NCBI GenBank assembly: GCA_038373885.1
Contig: JAWZYV010018289.1
Coordinates: forward strand, 62,001 to 126,000
DNA from: Cheiracanthium punctorium
Lineage: Eukaryota; Arthropoda; Arachnida; Araneae; Cheiracanthiidae
Reading direction: 5' to 3'
Length of the DNA stretch: 64,000 nucleotides
Of this stretch, positions 11,831 to 23,417 are shown one piece after another (positions within the stretch are counted from its first letter, which is position 1; each line of letters starts with the position of its first letter). Both the position numbers and the translations under genes were made by a program. The notes below the pieces were generated by a model. It worked only from the letters and a program-made list of their open reading frames with translations, ran no database searches and was not told where the DNA came from.

Positions 11831-12129
11831 ATATCATGAATCAGGTGTTTTTGGAAAGAGTGAACTGCAGCTGCATAATGAACTAAACAATCACTTATTA
11901 TACAGAGACTTCTGGAACAAATTTCATCATTATCCATATAGTAATAAACAAATGGATGTATAGTAGCTTGTTTATTGTTCCAGTGATAACTTTGAATTTC
12001 ATCCTGAATTACAAATGCATAATTTTCAGCAAAATCTGAAAGGACAGTACATTCTTTTATATTTTCCTTGACCTCCTTAAAATATTGCGATTGGCTTTTA
12101 GCAATAAAGTGAAGTGTTTTTAATGCCAT
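11758..12129 (-). pseudogene. Transposase middle segment of the long-TIR element
   Basis: This 123-codon ORF includes FVIQDEIQSYHWNNKQATIH, FVYYYMDND, CIISDCLVHYAAAVHSFQK. These look like a transposase core (SD.. strand followed by a helix). Its last codons run out of frame into the next segment. I have no named family for it. It belongs with the flanking ORFs as one broken gene about 2 kb long. Confidence 0.5.
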
Positions 12130-12192
12130 TAAATTTTCAATAAGTGATTGTAAAAATTCATCAGTTGGCTGTATTTGCGTTATGAGTTCTGC

Positions 12193-12519
12193 TCAGTCTG
12201 TATTAACCCACTGTTTGAAACAAATCTCTTCAGGCATTTCATCTGTTAGAACATCAAGCAACATATCTGGCCCTGGACATTTAGAACATTGATTAAACAG
12301 GCAATTCTTGTTATGAATATCACATACAAGGAAGCCTAGACGATCTTTATAAGAGGTATTTATTTTTGCAGCTTCAATCATTAACTTGACATTCTGATGG
12401 TATTTACAAACACATACGTTATGAGTGCCAGAAGTTCCAGGAAGTACACACCATTTAGGGCATGTAGCGCAAAACATAGATCTTCCTATTTTGATGTTTG
12501 GGTGCTTTTGTTTAAACAT
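12193..12519 (-). pseudogene. Cysteine-rich segment of the long-TIR transposase
   Basis: The 108-codon ORF carries FCATCPKWC, CVCKYHQNVKLM and CLFNQCSKCPG: nine or more cysteines and histidines spaced as one or two zinc-binding modules. The pattern CVCxxHQNVKLM recurs in unclassified animal transposon proteins and is the DNA-binding or structural part by inference. It ends in a stop before the next segment. Confidence 0.5.
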
Positions 12520-12747
12520 AGCATATCATTCATTTAAACTGAATAAAATAAGTCGCTTTTGTTTGTATACTCGTTCATCTTTTATTCAGCCCATTGAAAT
12601 ACAATCTTTCTTCCCAGGACATAACCTGCTGTTTAGATCTTCATAAAACTCAGTCACACAGTTTATTACTTGTTCACTTAACTTGTGTCCTTCCCTTTTA
12701 GAAAGGTTTGGCAAAATACCCTGTTTCTTCACTAATTCCCTGGTTAG

Positions 12748-13182
12748 TCATACAAGATATTCAGATACGTTGAATTCTTTGCTTATTTTTAAACGTGACC
12801 AAGAATTAGGTAATAAATTGATGATTTTTACCTTTTCATCCTTATTTGCTACTTTACATTTCTCTTTCAATAGGCTTATGAGTTTTTCATACTCATTTTC
12901 AAATGTAAGAGGTGTATCAGGTATTGTTTCTTCTAGTTCTTTACTAAAAGACTCTTCTAATTTTCTCTTCACAACATTTCTAATTTTTTCAGATTTTTTC
13001 ATTAATGCTGCATGTCTTTGTTCCTTGTTAAGTTTCATAATTTTATGCATAGGGGATATGTCTAAAGAACTGCAAACTGTGTTAACACTGTCTAAAGCTG
13101 CATCATTTATCAATGCATATGACTCAGGATCATATGCTGAATCATGCTCACATGCCATTGTGCCATTAAGATTTTTGTTCAA
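12748..13182 (-). pseudogene. N-terminal segment of the long-TIR transposase
   Basis: This 144-codon ORF is charged and probably helical (NKEQRHAALMKKSEKIRNVV), ending WSRLKISKEFNVSEYLV, which resembles a helix-turn-helix region. The frame breaks between this ORF and the cysteine-rich segment (12520-12747). The longer + strand ORF at 12683-13210 is its shadow. Confidence 0.5.
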
Positions 13183-13396
13183 AAATCTGATGAAAATACA
13201 AGTGTTTTAATTATAAATTAATATAAATTTATAAATTTTATTTATAAATAAATAATTGTTTTATATACAAACAATACTACACAGATACGCCTTCTTCATG
13301 CCTCAGGCAATTTACCCCCTGATTTTATAAAATACATTACAAAATTGGCTGAGACAGCATTTAAATTTGAAAATTCTCCAACCATCGCCAACCATC

Positions 13397-14328
13397 CTCT
13401 TGAACTTACAACAATTACTGGATGTACTTATAATATCAGTGAAAAGCTAAAAGATGAAATTTCAGATTTTTGATTTTTTTTTTCTGTTACCACATATTAA
13501 ATTATTTATTTCAAACAGATACCAGGAAATACATACACCATCACTAAAAGTTACACAGATTTTATGAGAATTATGAACAGAATTAATTTTCTACTGAAGA
13601 GACTGTTCTTGGCTGCAATAATGCATTAATGTTCGGCTGCAATAATGTTCGGCATCACTTTTGAGACCCTGTATCTCTGAAAGCAAACTGATATCACTCA
13701 TGAAATTTATATCACCTACTTATACATATAAGACGACTTTCCTGACAGAATTTCATAATTTTTCATTCAGTCCCTTTTTAATAATTTAACTGCAAACTTA
13801 GAAATTTTTTGCAAAGTGACCATGTTTGACTAATTATTTTAAAAAAAGGAATAGCTTCTAATTAATCATACTTTCCCTGGGAGTAGTACTCTATGGCATC
13901 TATTTACAAATGCAATTATTAAGGTGAGTCTTATTTCCTTCTATTGAAATTTTCATGTCAAAATCGCCATTTTATTCATTGACAAGTTAAATTTTTACAG
14001 TGTATTTTCAGTAACTTCTTCAAGTTGTATAAAAAAGTACTAATTAGCAAAAATTTAGATTATTTCCTTCTGATTATAATGATATTTAAATAATGAAAAA
14101 ACTCTTAAAAGTAAAAAAGTTATGAGGTTTTCCATGAACCTCTATTTTCATGAAAAATCCCTCATTTTGCCACCTAAAAATAGCCACCAAAAAAATTCCG
14201 ACGGGCCTAAATTTTTTTTAACACTTGTTTTGAACTCCCAATATACTGGTTAATAAACTGGCAAAAAATAAAAAATATCAAAAATATTGAGCAACAGGGT
14301 ATGGATGATTTCACATGGACTGACCCAA
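13397..14328. repeat. Right long TIR
   Basis: This is the inverted partner of 10222-11156. It differs by a few substitutions and a short local duplication near 13620-13655 (GGCTGCAATAATG appears twice). Confidence 0.85.
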
Positions 14329-14879
14329 TTTTGTTCCTATCATATAAATTTTTATTTGCAGATTTCTTAAATTTAATATACAAAATCTCTTTTCTGGCCG
14401 TGTTTTAAATATAGCATTTTTTAATGTCACTATATGAGATTTATGACTTGTAATTTTCTGTATCCAATATATCTCAGTACGTACAAATGTTTAACATTGA
14501 TGTGACTACTCAACGGAATTTTTAATAAAAATTGAAACATTATTATTATTATTTGATAAACATGGATATTAAGAATTAGAAAGTGCATTGAAAGTTTGCA
14601 ACTATATTTGTCTTTAATTTGCACAAGCGGCAAAATTTATTGTATTCTGTCGATGAATTAATTTAATTTTATTTATCTTAAGCTGAAATTGTGGGCTCGG
14701 GATCCAACTCAAATAATATCGCTGGGGCTTGAATTAAAAGTCCCCGGGCTTCAAAAAATGAGCCCGAACTCATCTCTATTCGAGAGCATTTTGAAAATGA
14801 TTTGCCATACACACTATCTGGCCAAAAGTATCCAGACACCCAGTGGTATGGACTTGGAGCGTCCTAAGGCACATATTTA

Positions 14880-16110
14880 ATATGATGTTGGTCCCCCTTT
14901 GGCATCGATGACAGCCTGCACACCTCTGGGAAGACTTTGCACCAGTTTTTGGCAGGTGGCCATAAGAATCGACTTCCAGGCGTCCATCACGGCTGAAGTG
15001 AGTGCTTGCAGTGAGGATGGTCGATTTGGCTGGCTACGTAATATGAACTCTAATTCACCCGAAAGGTGTTCTGTGGGATTTAGATCGGGACTCTGAGAAG
15101 GCCAGTGCAGTTTTTGAATGCCCCTTTCGTCAAACCACGTCTGTGCAAGCCTCCATATGTGAGTGGAGCAGTTATCCTGCTAGAAGAGCAATGGGCCTTT
15201 CCCGAAATATTGCCACAGAGTCGGGAGTACAGCATTGTCCAGAATGTCCACCTACAATCGCAGAGTTCATGTTTCCAACCACAGGAACTAATGGACCCAG
15301 GCTCAACCACAAGAAACGCCCCCCCACCATTGTACCGCCACCACGAAACTTAACAGTTGGTACAATTCAGTCACGCAAAAAACTTTCGCTGGGCATCCGC
15401 CAAACTCAGACACGTCCCTCCGACAGCCAGACTGTGAAGCGAGCAGAGCCTTATTATCGCATGGGCAATTCGGGATTTTGCCAGGGCCCCCAGCTCGAAA
15501 TGGGCCCCTAATATCAAATGCTGTTCTGAAATATTCTTTTTTATATCAAAATTTTATAAAAAAATAAAACAAATTTCATAAATGGGGGCCCCCAAATTCA
15601 TCAATGCCCGGGGCCTCAGTTAGTCATAATCAGGCTCTGGAAGCGAGATTCATTACTCCAAAGAACAGTTTTCCACATGTCCACAGTCCAATGACGGTGA
15701 TCTCTGCACCATTGCAATCAAGGTTCGCAATCTGTGGAGTGATGTTCGGCTTGTAAGCGGCTGCACGACCATGGAATACCAAGTTATTTAACTCTTGACG
15801 AACAGTCCTGCTGCTAACACTAACACCTGATGAACTTAGGAACTCCTGAGAATTTCCACCAACGAGGACTTGCGATTGTTTTCCACTACCCTTTTCAGAA
15901 TTCTGCAGCTCCATTCACTAAGTTTTTTTGGCCTAGCACTCCATTTTTCTGCAGTTTCATTGCCTCGACGTTTCCACTTCACAATTACATCACTCACAGT
16001 GGATTTAGACTTTGTAGAATGTCTGCAGTCTCTCGAACTGATTTCTCACAAAGGTGGCATCCGACTATACTGCCACGATCGAACTCACTAAGCTCCTTTG
16101 ACTTACTCAT
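14880..16110 (-). pseudogene. Tc1-family transposase pseudogene
   Basis: From an ATG at 16110 the protein starts MSKSKELSEFDRGSIVGCHL, the usual Tc1 N-terminus with its helix-turn-helix. Downstream, VSSRTVRQELNNLVFHGR and KPNITPQIA match the second DNA-binding half. After the inserted MITE come FQQDNCSTHIW (second catalytic Asp) and SPDLNPTEHL (catalytic Glu), then a C-terminus ending about 14880. Several frameshifts and stops and a 196-bp insertion have killed it. The + strand ORFs over this region are shadows. Confidence 0.85.
15444..15639. mobile_element. hAT MITE inside the Tc1 transposase
   Basis: CAGAGCCTTATTAT and (reversed) CAGAGCCTGATTAT are the termini. GAAGCGAG flanks it at 15436-15443 and 15640-15647, a perfect 8-bp TSD. 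The interior is rich in GGGCCCC. Its removal restores continuity of the Tc1 coding sequence. Confidence 0.9.
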
Positions 16111-16243
16111 TGCTTTACAAACGCATAAATACAACTGGAGAAACCACTACCAACATTTTAATAGCTTTCGATTGCGCATCATATTGCGTCACTGCCAAAA
16201 CCACTTTTTTAGGGGGTGTCCGGATACTTTTGGTCAGATAGTG

Positions 16244-16701
16244 TATTATCTCAATGTTGACTTTCTTAGGAAGCCGATTTTGGACATATCAAATGTAGAC
16301 TGTGATAATATAGTCAATATAGCCTGTTATTGCTCTTTAGCTCACTCATTCACTCCAGTTTCAATAGGGCTGTAGCTTCTGACGTCACTGGTAGGCTAAA
16401 CAAGGCAGACTAACCGATAAGCAGGCTTGTTCTACGGGATATCTGGTAGGCAAAACTGGAACGTAACCAATAGGCTTGCTCTACATGACGTCGTACAGTG
16501 GGGCAGGAGAGATTCAAAACTGGCATTAAATCAGATACTAAATTATAGAATTCGTAACTTAGATTTTTATTTACAGGGCTATTACTATTGTTGAAAAAAT
16601 CTAAAAAAGTTTTTAAATATCCGGAAATTTTAGCTTTATTAAATACATAAATCGTCATAATGATTCATCGAAACTTCAATCTTCACTCTAAAAACCAAAC
16701 T
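16244..16701. other. Unassigned spacer beside the RAG1-like relic
   Basis: It includes two similar segments (AGGCTTGTTCTACGGGATAT and AGGCTTGCTCTACATGACGT) and a GACGTCAC site. It may be the terminal region of the RAG1-like element, but I could not find a CACNNTG-type terminus with a 5-bp TSD. Confidence 0.4.
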
Positions 16702-18711
16702 TCAAAATTGGTTGAATTCTTCATCATCGTCGTCATCTACCTCATTATCAACACTGTCATCATCGTCATCATAGCCATTGAGATCATCATCGTCATCATC
16801 ATCAATCCAATGATTAGATTCGTTTGGGGTTGATGGTTTTAGTAATTTCAGTGCTTCTTTTGGAAGATGTTGGAGTGTTTTCTTTGGTAATTTTCGTTTA
16901 GCTGTGATTACGGGATCTGAGCTCAACAAAAAGGAATTTAAAATATCTCTATTTGTTTTTTCTCGACTGCATTTTCTATTTTCTAGTGTAATGCTCTCTG
17001 TAGTTTTTGAAGTCCTTGATGAGATCTTCCTGCGACTCCTTTGTTAACTGACCTATTGGCAGAACGATTTCCATGTCGATTAGGGTATAGAGTATACCCT
17101 AAAGTGAAATGCATTTAGAAGATTGAATTTGTATGGATCTAGATTCATAAATCTCATTTACATGATCATATAAAATTTCAACATTTTTAGTTATCTTACT
17201 GAATGGCTTTACTTACTGAATGTCGATTTCCATGTATAAAATATTTATGCAAAGTGGGCAGCATATTGTACTAAGGATACTTCTCTACAAAATATCTGGC
17301 CGTGCTATGGGCATATATCTTGAATTTTTCAACATCAATGTCATATCCGCTAGACAACACTATCATAATTATATGAATTTTTTTTTTTAATTAATGTGAT
17401 GGCTATGTTTGTAATTTCGGCATAAAGTTCAGCATTCTTGAAAAACGTCTTGCTGTGTTGCCATCGTTTGAGCAACCGAATCCTGGTTTTGGTTTATCAA
17501 CAATCAGATCACACCTTTCCTTAAATTCTTTCTGAATCCAAGTTTCATAGTGCGACACTGTTTCCCTTCTTTTCCACGAGCTGGCCATTTCTTTAATGGT
17601 AATTTATAGGCCAAGTGTAGAAGACATTGAAGCGTGCGAATCCACCCCTGTAAGATATATAATCCCAACCCTAAGTTTTCACTATTTATACTTCTTGATA
17701 TCCTTTCATCAGTATTATTAAATTACTTAGATGTTGCTCCGCAAATATAGCATTTTTGGGTGGAGGTGGTTTCAGTCAGAGGGTTGCATACTTTGCCAGT
17801 CACCATTGAAAAGATTAGATCATGACTTACTTCTACTTGTCTTTCTTGAATAATCACACGACTTTTATTAACATACTTAAATTTGTTCATCTACTTGATT
17901 TTTTTCAGCGATGGATGATTGGGTAGATTCTTTTATGAACTGTATTTTTAAGGGTCTACAACATCTTGTCAAAGCAGGACGTGGATTTTGCCATAAAATG
18001 ATTTCCTTACACAAGAGAAGAAGCGGTACTAAGCACATGATAAATACAGCCGAATCACTTGCTTCAGAATCATGGAACGTTTGTGTATATGAACTATGTC
18101 CTGAGGAACCATCAAAACCCCACTTAGAAACTATGTGCAGCTGAGTTAGCTCTTTGTTCTGAAGGAACTCAACAACTGACTCCACTGCTAGAAGTAAGCG
18201 TTCTATGGTATGGTCTAATACACCTTGTAAAGAATCGGTAGCACAGGCATCTGTTACTTCTATATTCTTGGGATAACAAAGCTTTTTGGCAGCTTGAACT
18301 GTTTTCTATAAAGGAAATGTTTTTGGGGCACTTTTCCTTACAATATTGTATTGATGCCGAGATAATTTGGCATCAACCAAAGCAGCTAAAACATTTTCAA
18401 CTGGCATGATCTGCTGTCGTTCAAGTGATTTTTTGAATGCTTTTGTATATCTGCTCGCACGTTGTGGACTTGTTGTTGTAACTTCTTTAAGAAATTTTGA
18501 GGCCTGTGGTTGTCCTTCTTCCTTTTTTGAAATTTTTCTTCTATCCTGCATGCTTTCATTCAACGAGATTTATATTGCGATTTAAAATGTGAGAGTCTTT
18601 TTCATCGCACTTTGTTCGTTTCTTCATGTCTTCTGTAAAAAAATTTAATATCTCTTGTATTATTCTTCTTCCATAACTTTTCATAATGTCAAGAAGCTCT
18701 CTTCTTGTCAT
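16702..18711 (-). pseudogene. RAG1/Transib-like transposase relic
   Basis: From 18711 downward the pieces run MTRRELLDIMKSYGRRI, then (18563) a segment containing LSRHQYNIVRKSAP. One in-frame TAG follows at 18303-18305, then QAAKKLCYPKN, DHTIERLL, KWGFDGSSGHSSYTQ, ILWQNPRP and CRPLKIQF. At 17403-17588 comes GFGCSNDGNTARRFSR, then (about 17060) SQEDLIKDFKNYREHYTR. The tail (16702-16929) has LLSSDPVITAKRKLPKK and an aspartate-rich end. The order DG, NDGNxA, then a Glu in a basic helix parallels the RAG1/Transib triad (SCDGMGD, HCDIGNA, SEGNESGNK). Frameshifts and gaps make it inactive. The superfamily call is by remembered similarity; another DDE family is possible. Confidence 0.55.
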
Positions 18712-19205
18712 AAACAAAATATTAAAACTCGTTCCTGAAATATAAAACTGTGAACATTCAATGAGGATTCTTATTTAGGTACTACTCGAGTTTAAAACAA
18801 AGCCTGTTATTAAGAAAGTAGCAAAAAAATTAAACGGTTATATAATGTTCTCATAAATACTTATTCGACCAAACAAGAATGGATGCTGGGACTCCTTTGG
18901 AACATAACTAAAAATATCAATATATTGAAATATTATTTTAATTTCTAAAATATCAGTGATCATTCTTTCTCGACCTATTGCTATTAATTAAATACACTAC
19001 TTAAATACAAAATTATTGGTACTAGACTATACCTACATACCCGAACTTTAAGCTTCCATAGCATAATATTTTAATTATACGACATTTGAGGCTAAAACAC
19101 TCCACAAAAATCACTTTGAAAAACACTGAAACAACGCTCATGTGTTCTCAACAAATAATTCGCTTAAACTGAGCCTATGTACGGGTTAGGGGGTGAGTTA
19201 ATTGA
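18712..19205. other. Unassigned stretch
   Basis: It probably includes the upstream part of the RAG1-like element. Nothing diagnostic was seen. Confidence 0.4.
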
Positions 19206-19626
19206 CATATGAACAGGGTTGGCTTTTTACCGGTAAAAACTGGTTTTTACCAGGACATGGTAAAAACTAGGTTTTTACCGGTAAAAACCTGGGAAAAGGG
19301 GTAAAACCTAATGATACAATAAACTCCCCAAGTCATAAATTGCATATTAATGCTATTTATAAAACTGTATTCTTTTGTAATTGATGTGGATATATCATCA
19401 TCAGGACATCATGATGATGCAAACTACATTATGTAACAAATAATATTTGTAAGCATTTAGTTTTCATTAAAATGATTAAGATAAGTTAAGTGTAGTAAAA
19501 GTATATTTGCAATTTTCCTTTAAGTAAAAATTATTAAACTAGCCTGCATTACATAATTGTAATAAATATTGTAATGTGCCTTCTCATAATAATAGTTTTA
19601 ATAAGTTTAATAATGATAAATGTACA

Positions 19627-21237
19627 TCTATATAAATAAAATTAGACTTTTGTCTGTACATTTCTTGGAATTCAAAAATTTTGCGATTTCTATCCGTTTC
19701 AAGCACCCGGGAATCCGATGCGACCCTCAAAAAAAAGTTTGTCTGTCTGTCATTCTGCCCTTCTGTCAGTGACGCTTTTTTTGTTTAAGCATCACGTAAA
19801 AACGGCTGAAGCGAATGATATGAAATTGGGTGTCATGATAGGTGGTCACTCAACTTAAAACATAGGCGTCGAATTTTTAAAAAATCTTGATTAGATTTTC
19901 AGATTTTGCGAAAATCGTTTCAAACTGCGTAAATTTGTGTTCAAGCATCACGTAAAAACGACTGAAGCGAATGATATGAAATTGGGTATCATGATAGGTG
20001 GTCACTCAACTTAAAACATAGGCGTCGAATTTTTAAAAAATCTTGATTGGATTTTGAGATTTTGCGAAAATCCTTTCAAGCTGCGTAAATTTGTGTTCAA
20101 GCATCACGCAAAAACGGCTGAAGCGAATGATATGAAATTGGGTGTCATGATAGGTGGTCACTCAACTTAAAACATAGGCGTAGAATTTTTAAAAAATTCT
20201 TATTGGATTTTGAGATTTTGCGAAAATCGTTTCAAACTGCATAAATTTGTGTTCAAGCATCACGTAAAAATGACTGAAGCGAATGATATGAAATTGAGTG
20301 ACATGATAGGTGGTCACTCAACTTAAAATATAGGCGTCGAATTAAAAAAAAATCTTGATTAGATTTTGAAATTTTGCGAAAATCATTTCAAACTGCGTAA
20401 ATTTGTGTTCGCACATCACGTAATAACTGCAAAGGTGAAAAAATGATATTTGGTGAAATGATAGGTGGTCACTCACCTTAAACTATAAGCATCTAATTAA
20501 AAAAAATCCATCAGATATCGAGATTTTGTGAAAATCGTTTAAAACTCAGTGAATCGTTGTTCCCGTATTACGTAATAACGACTAAAGCGAATGATATGAA
20601 ATTTGGTCACATGATAGATGGTTGCTCAACATAAACTATAGGAGTCCAATTTTTTAAACATTTTTTTGAGATTTTGTGAAAATTCTCTCAAAATACGTTT
20701 ATATTTCTTCAAACATCAAGTAATAACGACTAATACGAATGATACGAAATTGAGTGATATGATAGGTAGTTGGTAATCTTAATTTATAGGCGTTGAATTT
20801 TAAAAATATTTTGCTTACATTTTGAGATTTTTCGAAAATCGTTTTAAAATGCTGAAAATTTGTTCCGGCATCACGAAATAAAGACTGCAGGGAATGAAAC
20901 GAATTTGGGTGACATGATACGTTGTCACTCAACTTAAATTCTAGGCTTCAAATTTTTCAAAAATGTTAATTAAATTTTGAGATTTTGCGAAAATTATTTC
21001 AATATGCGTAAATATTCGTTCGCGCATCACATAATTACGACTAAAGCGAATGAAATGATATTACTTAGTTACTCTCTAACCTGTAATATTTTAACAATAC
21101 ATGAAAATTATAACTTCGCTTTCTTTACTTTGGCAACATACTACATCCATTCTGTGTACTCCTACAATGCTGACGAAAGTTCTTGCTTTTTGGAAATTTT
21201 CATTCACTAACCCGTCGAGGACGGGTACTTCAGCTAG
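19627..21237 (+). mobile_element. Non-autonomous Helitron with minisatellite
   Basis: The 5' end TCTATATAAATAAAATTAG follows an A. The 3' end has the hairpin CCCGTCGAGGACGGG at 21211-21225, then TACTTCAGCTAG, and is followed by T. Insertion between A and T, a 5' TC, a subterminal hairpin and a 3' CTAG with no TIR or TSD are the Helitron hallmarks. There is no Rep/helicase, so it is non-autonomous. Confidence 0.88.
19788..21060 (+). repeat. Minisatellite, about 156-bp unit, about 8-9 copies
   Basis: Units share AAGCATCACGTAAAAACG, GCGAATGATATGAAATTG, ATGATAGGTGGTCACTCAAC and GATTTTGCGAAAATCGTTTC. The first four copies are close to identical and later copies increasingly diverged, which suggests growth at the 5' side. 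The array fills most of the Helitron. Confidence 0.9.
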
Positions 21238-21439
21238 TTATCTATAAATTTCTATTTCTTGTAAGATGAAAACATAGATGAAAGTTTTCTGTGTTTATTA
21301 TATTCCTTAAAATGTACTATTTTCGTATAGCATTCTTTTACTTACCAAATCAGACACTGAATTAGGTGAATATTGTTATATAGAAATGGAAATAGTGATA
21401 TTAAATGTCCTGAACTTTTATCCCAGAGAAAATGAAAAA

Positions 21440-21515
21440 ATAGCAGAGTATGAACCTGGCACCTCCCACCATCCAGTTTCGATAGCAGAACCTCTCAGCC
21501 ATTAATGGAGAGATA
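21440..21515 (-). repeat. tRNA-derived SINE head fragment
   Basis: On the - strand GGCTGAGAGGTTCTGC and GGTGGGAGGTGCCAGGTTCA match the head of the SINE at 62201-62430 (GGCTGAGAGGCTCTGCC and GTGGGAGGTGCCAGGTTGAA). GGTTCATAC would be the B box. The body and tail are absent. Confidence 0.55.
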
Positions 21516-22063
21516 AATCTTCAAAAAAGTGACAAAAAATAGTCAAATTATTAAGTTTTTCTCAAAGGTTGCAAAAACCCTGGTAAAAACATGTTTTTCC
21601 AAAGACGGTAAAAACCGGTAAATACCATCAGACGGTAAATACTGTCCAACCCTGCATATGAACACCATTTTATTGTTCTTGGGTTAGTTGTCTGTTGAAG
21701 GGTTAGACGGAAAAATGTTCACAAAACGTTTAGTTTTTTTTTTTTTTTTTTGCCAGGTTTTGAGCGCTCCTGCCCCACTGTGCGTTGTGTTAGCTCTATA
21801 CAGCTTACCGATGTATTTTAATGTTCTAACTGTAGTAAGTTTTGTTTCAATTTCACTACAAAGTAACATCCATAAAATGATAAATTCACATACCGATACC
21901 GTAGAAAAATCATAAGAGTACAAGAAAGTAAAATAATTAGACGAAAAACCGCCAAGACGAAAACAATAAACAAACACAAACTCCTAGCCTAGACGTATTA
22001 TCCTGACGGTCTGCCAAGATGAGCAATTTTTTGCAAAGATAAATGTTGGGCACATGAAATTAT

Positions 22064-23330
22064 GGCTTAGCTTCGATATACCCCCTACCTTTTTTTCGCG
22101 CCAAGGATTGCGTTTTTTGCACCAAGCTTGGCGATAAAAGGGATTTTCTGGTTTCTCAAACAAATTTCGTTGGCAAGAATGGGCGGAGGCTATTTATGGC
22201 AACCTAGGCCGGCCGGCCAATGACAGAGCGCCGTGATGCAATAGCTCCTGCACGTGGAAGCTTGTGAGAACTTTTTTTTCACATTTTTAGAGAGAGGTAG
22301 TAAGTTGACCGAAAGCACTTCTGCAAAGGTACTGTGATCTTTTGATATTTTACTGTACTTTTTTTTATATTTTTGGTTAGGATTTTATGATTTTTTAAGA
22401 ACCTCCGTAGCTAATGTAATTGAAAATTAGCAGGGTATTTTTGAACAAAATTTAACGTTAAAGTGGTCTGATAAAAATCCCATGTGTGGGAAGAAAGGTG
22501 TAGCTAATATAATTTTTGTTATGAGCTATTTGTTAGTGGACCAGGAGAAGTTTTTGGATTTTTTGAGGGAGACATCCTTTCGGAGTGTGAGCTTAACCTT
22601 TCCGAGATATTTTTGCTAACGTATAATATTGTTTCGCGTTATACATCGTGGTAACTGCACTATTTGTACAGGCGAATGGCTTCACAGTTTTTGGCTTTTT
22701 TCTTAAAACGCTCTACTCGATTTCTTATTTTTCCAGTTTCCCCAACTACCTTTTTCGTAAAAAAAAAAAACGGGGGGGTTGAGGGGGGCCCCCTTTACAT
22801 AAAAATCCCATTATTTGTGAAATTTAGGTTTTCTTCAAATTTTTAACCCTAAATTCTTGCTAGAAAACACGATTTCTGTGTCCATCAATTGTTAAATTTC
22901 CTTGAATTTATTCGTGTTTAGATTCCTAACCCTTAATTATTTCTGCAATTTTTCTATTTCTAATTTCTTGTTCGAAAACGCGAATTCTACGTTCATGAAT
23001 TCTTAAATTTTCTTTATTTTTTTATTGTTTACATTCTTAACCCTAAATTTTTTGTAGAATTTTTCTAATTCTCATAGTTTTTTTCGGTTCTGAAAACGTT
23101 GCTACTAGCCAAGATTTCTAGACATTTTTACATTTTAACCCTAAATTTTTTGGTGGAAATCTTCTAATTCTTATAGTTTTTCCGCTTTCGGAAGTGGTTT
23201 CACGGCCATTTTTTTATTTTTCGCGCCGTCGAAAACGGCATTTTTGGCCACTTCTCTTTCGTTTTTGGCGCCGTGGCGCCAAAAAAAAAGTCGCCAAAAA
23301 TCAAGGTAGGGGGTATATCGAAGGTGCTCC
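22064..23330. mobile_element. 1.27-kb non-autonomous element, 8-bp TSD
   Basis: GAAATTAT flanks at 22056-22063 and 23331-23338. Termini are GGCTTAGCTTCGATATACC and (reversed) GGAGCACCTTCGATATACC, followed on both sides by CCCTACCTT. The interior has three to four diverged copies of an AACCCTAAATT-TTCTAATTC-type repeat (22845-23170). Ends beginning GG with an 8-bp TSD could be Merlin, P or hAT; I cannot decide. The short ORFs inside are not coding. Confidence 0.75.
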
Positions 23331-23417
23331 GAAATTATTAATGGTTTTGAATACGATTGGCAACAGTTTGACAACAGATTTGTTGAAAAAAATAGTTTGG
23401 CAGGATAATACGTAAGT

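Larger units (their letters stand above)
10222..14328. mobile_element. DNA transposon with about 0.93-kb TIRs
   Basis: The left end TTGGGTCAGTCCATGTGAAA returns as its exact complement at the right end. The inverted similarity continues inward for roughly 930 bases on each side (10222-11156 and 13397-14328) with few differences. Between them a transposase relic runs on the - strand. The 203-codon ORF at the end of the gene finishes just inside the left TIR. The TSD is not clear: flanks read AGTT and AATT if the element begins GGGTC. The same kind of element, with related ends, occurs at 29790-41340. I could not assign a superfamily. Confidence 0.85.
14810..16243 (-). mobile_element. Tc1-like transposon, dead
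   Basis: The left end CACTATCTGGCCAAAAGTAT and the right end (reversed) CACTATCTGACCAAAAGTAT are the TIRs, with TA at or near both flanks. A Tc1 transposase in - orientation fills it. The left end has two extra bases (CA) before the TIR core, so that boundary is uncertain by 2-4 bases. Confidence 0.9.
19214..21654. mobile_element. hAT-type element, perfect 8-bp TSD
   Basis: CAGGGTTGGCTTTTTACCGG and (reversed) CAGGGTTGGACAGTATTTAC are the termini. CATATGAA flanks at 19206-19213 and 21655-21662. Subterminal repeats of GGTAAAAACC occur at both ends. No transposase was seen. It holds the Helitron at 19627-21237 and a SINE-head-like piece near 21440-21515. Confidence 0.9.

Noticed and set aside
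12683..13210. 175-codon + strand ORF
   Set aside because: It is the shadow of the - strand transposase N-terminus; the - strand product has sensible composition and fits the neighbouring pieces.
15830..16375. 181-codon + strand ORF across the Tc1 right end
   Set aside because: It is antisense to the Tc1 transposase and runs past the TIR; no recognisable protein.
19788..21060. Regular repeats could suggest a CRISPR array
   Set aside because: Units are 156 bp, contiguous, without unique spacers, and lie inside a Helitron in a eukaryotic genome.
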